From Oreocharis arfaki (lineage: Eukaryota; Chordata; Aves; Passeriformes; Paramythiidae), in contig VZRR01010919.1 in assembly GCA_013398015.1 (NCBI GenBank), positions 1,667,494-1,731,493 on the forward strand: a stretch of DNA of 64,000 bases. The letters are read 5' to 3'. Made by a program: the position numbers and the translations under genes. Positions 37,399-49,024 of the stretch are shown here, one piece after another. The notes below the pieces were generated by a model, which did not search any database, was not told the DNA's origin, and saw only the letters and a program-made list of their open reading frames with translations. Position 1 is the first letter of the stretch, and every line of letters begins with the position of its first letter.

Positions 37399-37927
37399 TG
37401 TCTTATTTAACCCCAGCTGGCAACTTATACATAGCACACAGCCTCCCACTCGCCCTCAGGATGGGGAAAAAGAGAATTAAAGAATTAAAAGGGTAAGACT
37501 CAGAAGCCTTGTGGGTTGTTGAAGTTCAATAATTGAAAAAAGGTGCAATGAAAAGGAAAATAAAACCTTGGAAAGGCAAATTATGTAAATTAAAAACAAT
37601 TGCTGACCACCATTTGACTGACTCCCAGCCAGCTCCTGGGCTGTGGCCCACAGCCAACTTTCCCTGGCTGTGGAATATATGTTGAGAATAGCTCCTTAAG
37701 GTATGGAATATCCCTTTGGTCAGTTGGGATCAGCTCTCCCAGCTGCGTCACCTCCCAACATCTTATGTACCCGCAGCCTGCTTGCTTGTGGGGTGGGATG
37801 AAAAGCAGAAAGGGCAGTAACTAAAACAGCTCTCATCAACCCTGTATTCAGCATGAATCCAAAACAGAGATGTGAACTACCAGCTATAGTGAAGAAAATT
37901 AATTCTATCCCAGCCAAAACAAGCACA
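37399..37927 (-). mobile_element. Solo ERVL-like LTR, minus orientation, with 5-bp target duplication
   Basis: This is the reverse complement of a bird ERVL-like LTR. It begins TGTCTTATTTAACCCC (the complement of the family's GGGGTTAAACCACGACA end) and ends GCCAAAACAAGCACA (the complement of TGTGCTGGTTTTGGC). It has TG...CA ends and is flanked on both sides by CCTGC (37394-37398 and 37928-37932), a 5-bp target duplication as expected for ERVL-type integrases. The length is 529 bp. The inner part is diverged: the polyadenylation signal reads ATTGAA (complement of 37525-37530) and the TATA region is not intact. There are no internal genes. It shares its body plan with the LTR at 30942-31536 but lies in the opposite orientation. 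The open frame 37720-37926 is LTR sequence, not a gene. Confidence 0.9.
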
Positions 37928-37932
37928 CCTGC
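37928..37932. repeat. Target site duplication, right copy (CCTGC)
   Basis: It is identical to 37394-37398. A five-base length fits ERVL-type LTR elements. Confidence 0.8.
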
Positions 37933-40900
37933 AAACTATTGTTCATAAGCTGTTTTTTTTAATATAATTTGAAATTCAATATTACTCCCCATAGAGAAGT
38001 TAAAGGATTTGTAATTTAGGTCCCTATTCAGAAAGACATTAAGGCAAAGCCAATAAATAGAGTTGCTTTCCTAAACTGGTACAACAGATTATCTCAAAAC
38101 ATTATTCCTTGTTTTGTCTTTGCCGGTGAAAGCTTGTCTTAAAGAAATGTAATATTAACTCTTCAAAACTTTTGTAGCAATGAGAAAGGGTTGACTGGCA
38201 AAGGAAAATGTGGATAATGATGACTATGGCAAGGCCTTAAGCTTCATCTTGTGCAGGAGAGCTGATGAATGGCACTGAGTTAATTGTGCACCCTGGTTTC
38301 AGAGCTCTGACCGAGGGATAAGAGACTTACTCTTATGCAAACAGTGTTCCTAGTTCTATTTCCAGGGGTTTTTTTCTGTAATCGTAAATTATTTGAATAC
38401 AGTTCTTAGCTTGTCTACTGTTTTAACAATTGATAAGAATTTATGAATACTGTATCGTGCGCAAAGCACGTTAATTTGGTAGCAACCAAAGGCGTTTGAC
38501 TCAGGATATTGGATATATTCTTCTGTGGAACCTGAAAGGACCAATCTACAAAAGTTACAGGAGTAATTTCAGGTTCAAAACAAAGAAGCATGGCAAGCTG
38601 GTGGCAAGTCTGTAAAAGGAAAATATTTGTTTTTCTAAAAAATAATAATTGTACAGCAGGAATCAGGAGACTGTCAGAGATTGCACTAGATCCTCCTTTG
38701 TGTGCAACTGACATGAGCGTCTGAGATCTGCAATGGATGTGCTTTAGAGATAGATGATTGTGACAAGAACTCATATTCAGGGCATATGAATATGCAAAGT
38801 ATCATCTACTTTGATTTAAAATAGCAATGTTTTTAGAAGGGAAAAATAAAAAACGGTGTATGCCTTCTTACTTTTTTCCCTCTGAGTGTGTGTCCCCATT
38901 CTGTCAAGTGTAGCCTAAAAAATTCTGCTGGATTCAAATTACATGTAGGTTACCAGTGAAATGAAATTTACTGTTGGGAAATTTTGGAAGGGTAGGGAAG
39001 AAAGGCAAGGAGGAGGGGTAAAGTGAGGGAGTACAATTTCATTCCATTGAGTGCCAGAGATAGAAAATGTTTGCCTGTTTTAAAGATTATGTCTTCACTT
39101 TTACTGACTGTTTATGTGCCTCTGCTAATATCAAATCTCACAACTACAGCATTTTGATAGCATCTTTGCTTTTCACCAACAGCATGAACTTACACAGCCC
39201 AACAAAAAGGTGGAGAATTTTTCTCACAGGATGCATTTAGATTTTAGATAAAGCAGTTGACAGAGACATTAAAGATTGATTTGTGATATTCACCTTCTAA
39301 ACCACCATTTAAGAATCTAAGTACATGACTATAATTCCCAAGGTATAGAAATCAAGCAGTTCTTACAAACTTCAGTAGCTGACGCTTGTAAAAATTGTGA
39401 TTGTCTATATAAGAATGCAATAACGTGCTCAGAGACTCAAAACCCCTGAACTCTGAGTGTTTCTTGCACTGAAATCCACAACCATCTTTTCCTCATCTCA
39501 CTGATTCAGCCACTGATTCATTCTGAAAAATTCAACAAAGACTGAATTTTCACAAAGTTTGGGAAAAATTTCATGCATTAGAAATATCTTGCCTTCTATA
39601 TATATACTTAGCAAAAATTATTCTAAATCACTGAAGGTTTATGTCAAATCCCCTATGCATCTTTTACGCAATAAGAAACGACACTCAGAAAAATCTTTTT
39701 CAGCATGTGAAGAACCATTCATAAGATTCAATAGTGTTAAAAATAAACATAGTGAAGAAAACACGGAGATGTTTCTGTGTTTCCATAGTTACCTTATTTT
39801 ATTTTGATCAATGATGCAACCCTGTGAAAAGACATAAGGACTATCAAGGAAAGCTGCTCTTCTGATAGCACATTCTCCTATTATTATGCACACCTGCTAA
39901 AGGCAATAACACTGAAAAAAAAGTTCTTTACAAGAACTTCCAAAATAACAATCAGTTGTGAACAACTTCCTCTTCACGTGCCCTGTCTTCTTCCCATGCT
40001 GTGGCAAGGTACGGCGAGCAACAGGCAGCCCAGAAAAAGCACGTGGATCCTGCACATCTTACGCATTATAACCCACGTCACATTTCTCACTTCTGCTCTT
40101 TTCTAAAACCATTCCTAGTTCGAGACTCAGCATGGTTTTATGAACAGATGAAAGTTCCACCGCTTGCTCTGCTATCCCCTGTAAAGAGGAACCTTTTTTC
40201 TACCATTGCCTTGAATGCCAAGACTTTGCCCCCTGCCCATGACTGATCAGCTACTGCCTGAAGCACACTGCCTCTTAGCTGGGTGCTTTAGGCACTTGGT
40301 AACCTAGAAGAGCAAAAAGACAGCTTTCCCAACCCTGTCTTTCTTCTTCTATTCTTACAGGGTTTTATGATTTATCACAGAAAATTGTGTTTAAAGTCAG
40401 TAGCAAAGCAAGGCATCACTGACAGAGAATCAAGAAGCAGTTGACCTTACTGTCAGTCACTGACTTCCACCCTGTATTCCAGACGTGGTGACCGGGTGAC
40501 CAAGCAAGATCTACTCCATTCAGACCCTGAGTAGCCTTCACCCACTAGTAGTTTAAGACCATTTCACTTTACCTAAGTGGAGAAGCACTCACAGACACCA
40601 CAACGCTCAGTGACTCTGTAAAGGATCTGTGAATGACTACATGATCGCTTCCCAGACATTTGGGATGCAAGGCCTTAACTTTAATTGTCCACCTAAAGTT
40701 GTACTGACAAATTATGGATTGTCTTTCTGTAAGAAAAACCAGCCTTCTTTATTTTTGCAGTGGAGCAAAGTAGCCAGAGGGGCACCAAGAGAATCTTCTC
40801 TCTGTTGTGTCAGCCAAGATTTGCCAACCTCCAGCTGGAACGTGTCTGACAGTAGAAAACTGGGCATGACAAGGATGCAATTTCAAGAGATAATATTAAC

Positions 40901-42299
40901 TCATGGACCTCAAAACTGAGCATGCAAAATGACCCTGCCCATCATTATGCTCTGATCTCCCACTTCTTTATATACTGATGCAATACAGTGGACATGTGTA
41001 TTTAATTCCTACCACATGCACTTCCAAATCAGGGGTAGCTAATTGAAAAATATTAGTTTCTTTTTCAGATTTTGAATCTGTGGAAATAAAATATCGCTCA
41101 GTATTATTTTAAAATAATTCTAATCTGCTTATTATCTTTGATTTTTCTCTTCACCCTTCCCACTTGGTGTGAAGATTTAAGTGTGATAGGAATCAAGATC
41201 ATCATAAAAGACTGCTAGATCTTGGTGATTGTGTAATCTCATGGATGTCTGCACAGACAAATATTTGGCTATTTTGCAAACTAAACCACATTTTTGGTTC
41301 TTACATTTCTGCTTTTAATTTTGAAAAACATTTCTCGTGAAGAAAAAACATCAGAGCAAGGGAGTAGAAATTAAAAAAAAAAAATCTTTGCTGTATTTTG
41401 AAATTTTGGAGGAGAAAAAATTCAGTTTCTAAATGTAAGGAGGAAAGGAGTAATCCAGGAGGAAAAAAAAGCCAACAAAAACCCCAGTAACAACAAAAAA
41501 TGCCAAAAAACACCTCTTTCGGTACACACATAGAGAACAGCAAGGAAAAATTGAGGTATTAAAAGTATATGTGTTCATTTCACCCTGTGCATACCCATAA
41601 ATATGGTGCTTTTTTCGAAATCTTCCAAACCTCATGTGTATCTGCTAAACTTCATCTCTGGCCCTTAAAACAGGGAGTCCAGCTGAGCTCTGCTTACATG
41701 TCAATACTTTAAACAGGACGTCTGAGTGCGGAAAAAACCCTGTAAATCCTAAAATCTTCTTAAAATTAGGGAACTGTAAGAGTGCACAACTATTGCAATC
41801 TGCTTTAGTTGAGTGTCCCATTTAGGTGCCTGTAAAGTACCATAGTCCAGAGTGACAGCATCAATTTATACTGCTCACATCCCTGCAGTAGTTATACCCT
41901 TAGCTACTGCTCTCAACATTCTGAATCCTGCTGTGCTAGGGTGCATTGCACTGCATTTCACCTGCAGAATTTTTGTTTCAGATACAGCAGGAGATACAAA
42001 ACAAGGCACAAAAATAGGGCAGATAACAGAAATGTTTCTTGCAAATGGCGAAAAATGCTGTAGGGAAATAATTTAGATGTAAGAGATTAGACTCCTGTTG
42101 TCATTTTTCTCAGGTTGTGCTGTGAGAGCACAAAGATAGAAACCCAAATTCAGAGACAGCACAAGTTCCACTGTAATGGAACACTAATTAACTAATTATC
42201 TTACCATAAATTATTCAACATAATTTAGACAAGTATCTTGAAGGGGCCTATATTGCAGAAGGATGCTTTACTGTGCCATTTCCCACTCGATGCCTAGAA

Positions 42300-42760
42300 A
42301 AGTCAACAGGGCGCCATATGAGCATGGAATTATTTGACAAAGCAACTTTTGATTATTTTGGTTGCAGCTGCTTGCAATCACTGCGAAGTAGGCATATTCT
42401 TATAGAATTCTGCAACAGATAAATTGCTATTCTAATTGCATGTTCATGTATTTTAAAAATTTCTTTTCTGCTTTTCCATGCATCTTATTTCCAACTATAT
42501 CCATGTCACAGAAAGCAATTAGATAATGTTGCCAACCACTTGGTCTGCTAACAGGTTGATTGACATTAGCTACAAATCTAATTAGACAGTTTCAGTAAGG
42601 TCACCATTTTTCACTTGTTCTAGTGCACTTTGCATGAAAGCTTCTCGAAGTATTTTGCACTTCTTAATGTTCCTTGAGAGGAAAAATGTTGTGTGGGTCA
42701 AATCCTCTCTGCCAATCAATCAGCATGGCTGGCCATTGCACAAAAGCTTCAAAGACTTTT
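42300..42760. promoter_or_regulatory. Candidate conserved non-coding element
   Basis: This repeat-free block contains a PBX/HOX-type word TGATTGAC (42557-42564) close to a homeobox word CTAATTAGA (42578-42586), plus several ATTTGCAT- and TTTGCAT-like words. It has no convincing coding frame. Its enhancer-like character is inferred from word content only. Confidence 0.25.
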
Positions 42761-44160
42761 TATTATGGAAAACTAATATTATGCTTCCCATATAATTGAG
42801 GTGCACGGAATGACCTGGTGGGTGACACCATGCTACAAACAGAATCAAAAAAGCTACCCCCTAAAAAACATACCAGTTTCATTTCTGAATTATCTTGCTG
42901 TTAGCCCAACAGTTCTGTTGTTAGTAAAGCTGTGTGCCAACTCAGGAGGGGGTTCCCAAAACCTGCTTCATTCAGTCAACAGCCTTTGTACAGTTCCTGT
43001 TTGTCACCCTGAGTACCAGCAAAAAATAGATTTCTGCTCCATTTGAAAAGTAGATTATGGCCTGACCACGTGCTGGTCTTTTGGATGAAACTCCACTTTC
43101 ACATCTAGATAAAAATTCTTGGAAATCTTGGCCAATAAAGTTCTGGCTAAGATGTAAATGCTAAACATAAGGCATACCATGACAAGGAAAAAAAAAAAAG
43201 AAGAAGGAATACGGTATTTGAAAATAGGTGGCAATGGAAGAATTGCTGGAAATTCTCCATGTTTCTTTTATTTTAATTTAGCGCACTTCAAAGACTGACA
43301 GGTTTAGAAGAAAATTATGAGTTATAATACTGCAACTAGGTAAACAATGAAGTTCAGCATTTCCAAGTCCCAGATTTATCATTTATTCATGAAGAAATAT
43401 CTTGAAATCACATATGCACATACACGCAATCCCACTTTCAAATAAATAAATGAAAACACATGATAAAATACGAAAATACAGTAGTGTTATCCCTTGCTCT
43501 ATTGCATTTACTAGAGTGAGAGTTTTGGTGAGCATTCCTTTATGGTTATTGTTGATATGCCCTTGAGGAGATAAGAGCCAAGAAGCCTCTGAACCACATC
43601 AGCAGACAGCAGTTCTCGCAGGGATAGAGCCTGGCTTTACCGTGGATTTCCAGAACACCAGTACAGTGCCATATTAATGCCTTCAGGTGGGAAATGGCTT
43701 CAGAGATGTGGCACATGTCTCTGAGCCTGAGAAGGCTCCACATTTATATTATACCTGTAGGGAATAATATGGTAAACTATCTTTCATTGATGCTTTACAC
43801 ACAGCTGACAATAGACAAAAATCAAAACATTTGTTTTCTCTTACAGTTAGACTTACAAAGCCTTTAGAGTTCTTATCTTCAAAGTGTACATTATGTTGTA
43901 AACCAGTGACTGCTAAACATCAAGTCTTGAAGAATACAGTCTCATTCTTGCTAGCAAAATGAGGCAGCAGTGGAAGAGAAAGCAGGAAAGATAATGATTA
44001 ATATCTTAATTATTTGGAGGCAAAGTCCATAAAGCATAGAGTGCTTTAATTAGTCTGTAGAAGAAATAGGGAGCCTTCATTCAGAATACTTGTACTGTGT
44101 TGTTCTGTGGTAACCAAATAACACCGATCTCTCTCTCTTCAAAGGTTCCGGCTCTAGATA

Positions 44161-44205
44161 TGTGTGTGTCTGTGTGTGTGTATGTATATATATGCATATA
44201 TGCAC
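44161..44205. repeat. TG then TA microsatellite
   Basis: TGTGTGTGTC, TGTGTGTGTG and then TATGTATATATATGCATATATGC form a compound dinucleotide repeat. Confidence 0.9.
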
Positions 44206-47200
44206 ACCCAGATAATTTCTGCTTGAACCAATATTGATTTTGTGCTGTAAATTGCCACTCAGAGCAGAAACTCTGCAGAGAATTGTGCATTAATAGTCCC
44301 CAGCAAGCTGGCATGCAGAATAATTGTATCCTGTTTCTTAGCACACTATCTCTTTTCGTCCAAATGCCATGGCTTGGGAGCCTCTGTCAGCCTGTTATTT
44401 AATAAGTACTTCTAATCAAGGAATCACAAATGAGTTTGCACAAACGACTTTGCCATACTTCTTTTTTCTAGGACGTAAGGAATATATTTTATAATCAAAT
44501 TATCACATAGACATCCCTGGGCAAGCAGAAGGAATGGCATTTTTCCCCACTCCTTTGTAGAAGCCACATGGATTAGCATAGCTACACCGGGAGAGCAGGT
44601 CATGGCAAAGTTTTAATGTGAAATGAAAAAGTTACAAAGTGAGAGGAGGATAAGGTGTGTCACCACTGTGGGACTCTCTCTTCTGTTGCTGAAACAGATC
44701 TGTTCACAAATAAATAGTGGGAAGCAGAGGAAGGAAGGGAAAGGTTAGGAAGCAAAAGAAGCCAAGAAATTCTCATAGCATTCAGGTCTCGGTTAATTTT
44801 ACGTTTATTAAATGGAGGCATAACACCCAAACACACATGAATCATCTTTCCTGCTGGGGATATAAAGGATAGGAAAGATGGGGTTCATTTCAATTAGCGT
44901 AACTAAACAAACAGAAAATACGAGAACAGAGAGGACAGAATTCTGCTTTTTCGGATTTGGAAGCTATTAACAATATTCCTACTGGGCTTTTTTTTATCAG
45001 ATCAGTCAGTACTTGTTTGAAGGAATAGTGAACATTCTGTGAACACAATGTGTGTTTAGTTAACCTCCTCCTTTACAAAAAAAATTGACAGTTGTACTTC
45101 AAGATGGATGCTGTGGAAATGCCAGTTATTTCTAATCACGTAAGGCTTAAATTACTAAAATGTTACTTGCCCCTTTGTTTATTCCAGAGTCCTCCCACAG
45201 CTTTTACCAAAATCTTTCTGGCTTCTTAAAGCAAAATTAAATGTTTTTTACAAAGAAGTTGACTGCAAGTGCTAGGAAAAAAAATTGTCAACGTTGATTT
45301 TCTTTACAATATTGACTCTTGGAAATTGTTCTATGCTATTGATAAGTAACTGGGGGATTTTTCATACAGTGTGCTTTTTTGTTAAGAAAAGAATTTGAAA
45401 TGTTATGATGTTTAAGAATCGCTATTTCAATGCTGAGTTGTCTAAGCTTTTTATGTAATTTTGTGGAAGAAACACGAACCTCCTGGTGAGTTACACACAA
45501 AGAAAATGCCAACTGAGAAGTCACAAGTTAATGAAAATAGAATCTGTCTTACTCTCATTTTACTGGAGCTAATACGCTATAGAGGCTACAATGTAAGACT
45601 GAATAATGTAACAAAGGAAGGGAATTAAAAAAAAAAGAAAATTCAGTATTTTCCAAATAAAACTAGAGGCAACCCACTTAGATGTGAGATCCAAGAGGAG
45701 AAAGCTTTTTGTAGATTTACTGCATTTACATATCTGTCAGGTTTAAGCTTCTTGCAGTTCCCTAGCTGAAATATTATCCAATTGTGCTACCTGGAAAGAT
45801 ATGCCAGCTTTTAAAAATTAAACTGTCACTATATTTCTGTTCAGTTTCTCCCCCAATGACTGTATATTCAAATTCTAACCTCAGTTTAGGGGGTGGGGAT
45901 GAGGGTGAAAATCTATCTTTGTAGCAGTTGCTACATTTTGTTTCAATACATAACCAAGCATTTTTTTCCAGGGTAAGATAAGTATCTCTTAGAAATTACT
46001 TAACATAACAATGTATGTTATGCATTCCATGAATCAGTTCAAGCTCTATTTTGATAACTCATTAAAAGATGTTTTAGATCTATATATATATTTTAAAAAA
46101 ACCAACCTGTAGTAGTAATAATCACCAGCTTGTCTTACCTTTCTAATGTATAAAATAGGAATTCTAATGTCTAAAAGCAAAAAATAACAGTACTTTTAAT
46201 CTGAATAGGATGTATTCCTCAATGGAATGAGTATGTACAGGGGTAGCATTTACCTCTGTGCCAAAGCCATCATAGCTGCCGAGATTCACACCAGGCCCAC
46301 ATGAAAGGGTAGTGACAGCAAAGGCTTAGCAGGTGTAAAAAAGTCCCCACACAATGGAAAGCACCAAAGCAAACCACAAGATTAAGCAAAGGGTCAAAAA
46401 ACTGATATTCAGCATAACACAGAGCAACACGGATAGTTCTCAAGAGGTTCAGCAATCAATGATGGAAAATGTACCCGGAATTTCTCAGACTTTTCTTGCA
46501 AAACTCAGAGTTTCAGGGCCCAAAAGCCCTTGAGCATTTGAGAATCTGCACCATATGGTCAGTGAACACTGCGTGATTATTGTGACACAGACTTTTCACA
46601 AGCTCAAGGAGACCTTGCCACAGGTTCATACAGGTTAGGAGATGCTCAGCTGGCAGACCCCCTTCCACTACTGCTGTGCTAGTTTTTAATGTCCGTTTTT
46701 CCTCCTCGAGTGCCTGCTATTCTCAACAGTCTCTTTCCTTTGGATTCCCTGGCTACTTGGCACATCACCAGGCCCCCCTAGGTGTCCCTGTGTTTATTAC
46801 TGAAGATGAGTAGAGTAGTGTGAAGTGACAAAGTTGTATCTCCTACACAGCCTTACAGTGTAATCAGCTGGGGCGGGAGATGTGGTACAGGTGCTCCTTC
46901 TTCCACCTTCAGCAACATTCTTTCATTTAGTATAGAGCACATTGATTAAATTTTGGATAGATCCGAAGAGAGAGCAGATTCATTTCTCACTGTGAAGAAC
47001 AGCAAGTTATTATATTGTTTATTTTCTGATTTTTCAGGAAGCAAAAAATACCTTCTTCCATGACTATAACAATTCAAGGGAAAAACAACCCAAAAAACAT
47101 CCTCAGTCCTCTATACTTACAGTACAATCAAAATTGGTACGAATGTTTAAAGAGGATTAACCAAATAGGATGGATGGGTGAAGATCTGTGTAAGTAAGTC

Positions 47201-48945
47201 AATATTGGAGAATGGCCCCCTAAACTACTCAAAAACTTAAGCAGAATTGATGCTGTGCTAGCATACATCACTGGTTTACACTGCCAGCTACCTATTATGT
47301 GGAAGGGCAGGGCATCATTTCAAAAAATATCTTTTCCGTAATTTTGACCCCAGCGATATTCCACTAAAGGCAGAAGAGGGGGAAACCCACACAGTGGAAC
47401 TTTTGAGTGAGGTGGCTGCCTGGTACATAACACCTGAAGAGACGCTGCTTTTCTTATGGGTCAGCAAAGCATGTTTGAAAGGTAGATATTCATGAGAAAT
47501 TTCACAGGGATGGAAGCAAAAGAGATGTTGGAAAACAAAGGTGTAAAGAAAGACTGAAGATGTGAGCAAAGACATCCTTTTCAATCTGTAGCAAGCCCTT
47601 CATTAAATTTCAAGTGCTTGGGCAATTCTTCACACATCTCAAAACCACACGTTCCCACACTCTTAGCTTTTGATTATAAATACAACTTCCACATTTTCTT
47701 AATGTCGAGTAGCTATTGCTTTAGGCAAAGTAGTACTTAATAGCATTCTTGAGCGTGTGAAATTTAGGGTAAGGGGAAAAATCATCTCAGTTTTTTAAAA
47801 TTTCCAGCCCAGTGTAGAGTAAACATCAGTTGTCTCATCAGCTGCTATTATGACAAAGAATGTACTTCAAGTGCACAGATGTGGATCCTGGAAACAAATT
47901 AGGCCTGAAAGATTTTTTCTTCTTCTTTGCATAAGAAGAACTAAAAGGCTGAATTACATACTGATTTTAATAACAAACAATATTGGATGACATTTTTTTA
48001 CTTGACAAAGTGAAATTTCTTACCAAATGTTATTTTAGCCTGAGGTTTTTCAAAAGCATTAACCCATTAGTAACTCCTATATCTTCAAGCTGAATTAAAG
48101 CATGAGAGAACATAAATATGACTTGAGTAAATGTAAAGTACTTCCCTCACACACTCTGAGGAATTTTAAAAGATTGGAATTCTCAAAAGTATATTCCGCA
48201 GATAATTTGATTTGCTGTAATTGTTTACACCTAAACTCTATGGAGGAAAAGGAAGTGCTGTAGCCAGCCTGAAAAGCTTACATATATTGACAGCTGGATA
48301 TCGCAGCCTGACACTAATGGCTTTCTAAGGCAATAATTATTTTCTGAACATACTCAAGATATTGCTTTAATTCTGAGACAATAGCCATTACTAATTTCTG
48401 CATACAGGAAAATAAAATATTTATGGCAGGTATCACAGAGGTAAAAGACTTATACAAATCAGATTTTTTACCATTTTTGCCCAGGAAGATTTGGCCAATC
48501 CTTCACTCCTTTCTCACCTACAGTTTGTTAATTTCTCATCTGTACCAATAGCCCCAAAAGCAATAGAAATTCAAAGACTGTAATTCATGAAAAACCCACA
48601 AATTTGCTTCTTCTTCTACTCTACTCAGATCCTTTTATCTCTGAGGCTCAAACACTGGATTTGTTCATATTGAAGTATACGGTTTTTAACAGGGACAGCA
48701 AGGCTTACAGATACCAGTATTCTCTATGGGAAATCTGCATAGGTGGTTTATCTCTGAACAGTGTTTGAAAAGAGGAGCAAACTGATCAAAGCCTGAGGAG
48801 TATCAGAGCACGAAAGCGAAGCAATAGAGAAGAGGGGAAAATACACAGGCTGTGTGGAAACATGAGAAGAAATTAAATGCAACTACATCCCGACCTGAAT
48901 CTCCCCAATTTCCAAGTTTGCAACCTTGTGATAATAGGATATAAA

Positions 48946-49024
48946 ATTAATATTTGATTATTATTGTTATAATCAAAAATATATTACTAAAATATTATTC
49001 TAAAATAATAAAATCAAATATAAT
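48946..49024. repeat. AT-rich inverted repeat
   Basis: The left arm at about 48946-48967 contains AATATTTGATTATTATT and the right arm at about 49002-49024 contains AATAATAAAATCAAATAT. They are complementary apart from a small length difference, around a centre of about 35 bases that is also AT-rich. It could form a hairpin or cruciform, or be the remnant of a small inverted-repeat element. No target duplication was recognised. Confidence 0.5.

Noticed and set aside
37720..37926. 68-codon minus-strand open frame
   Set aside because: It lies entirely inside the minus-orientation LTR.
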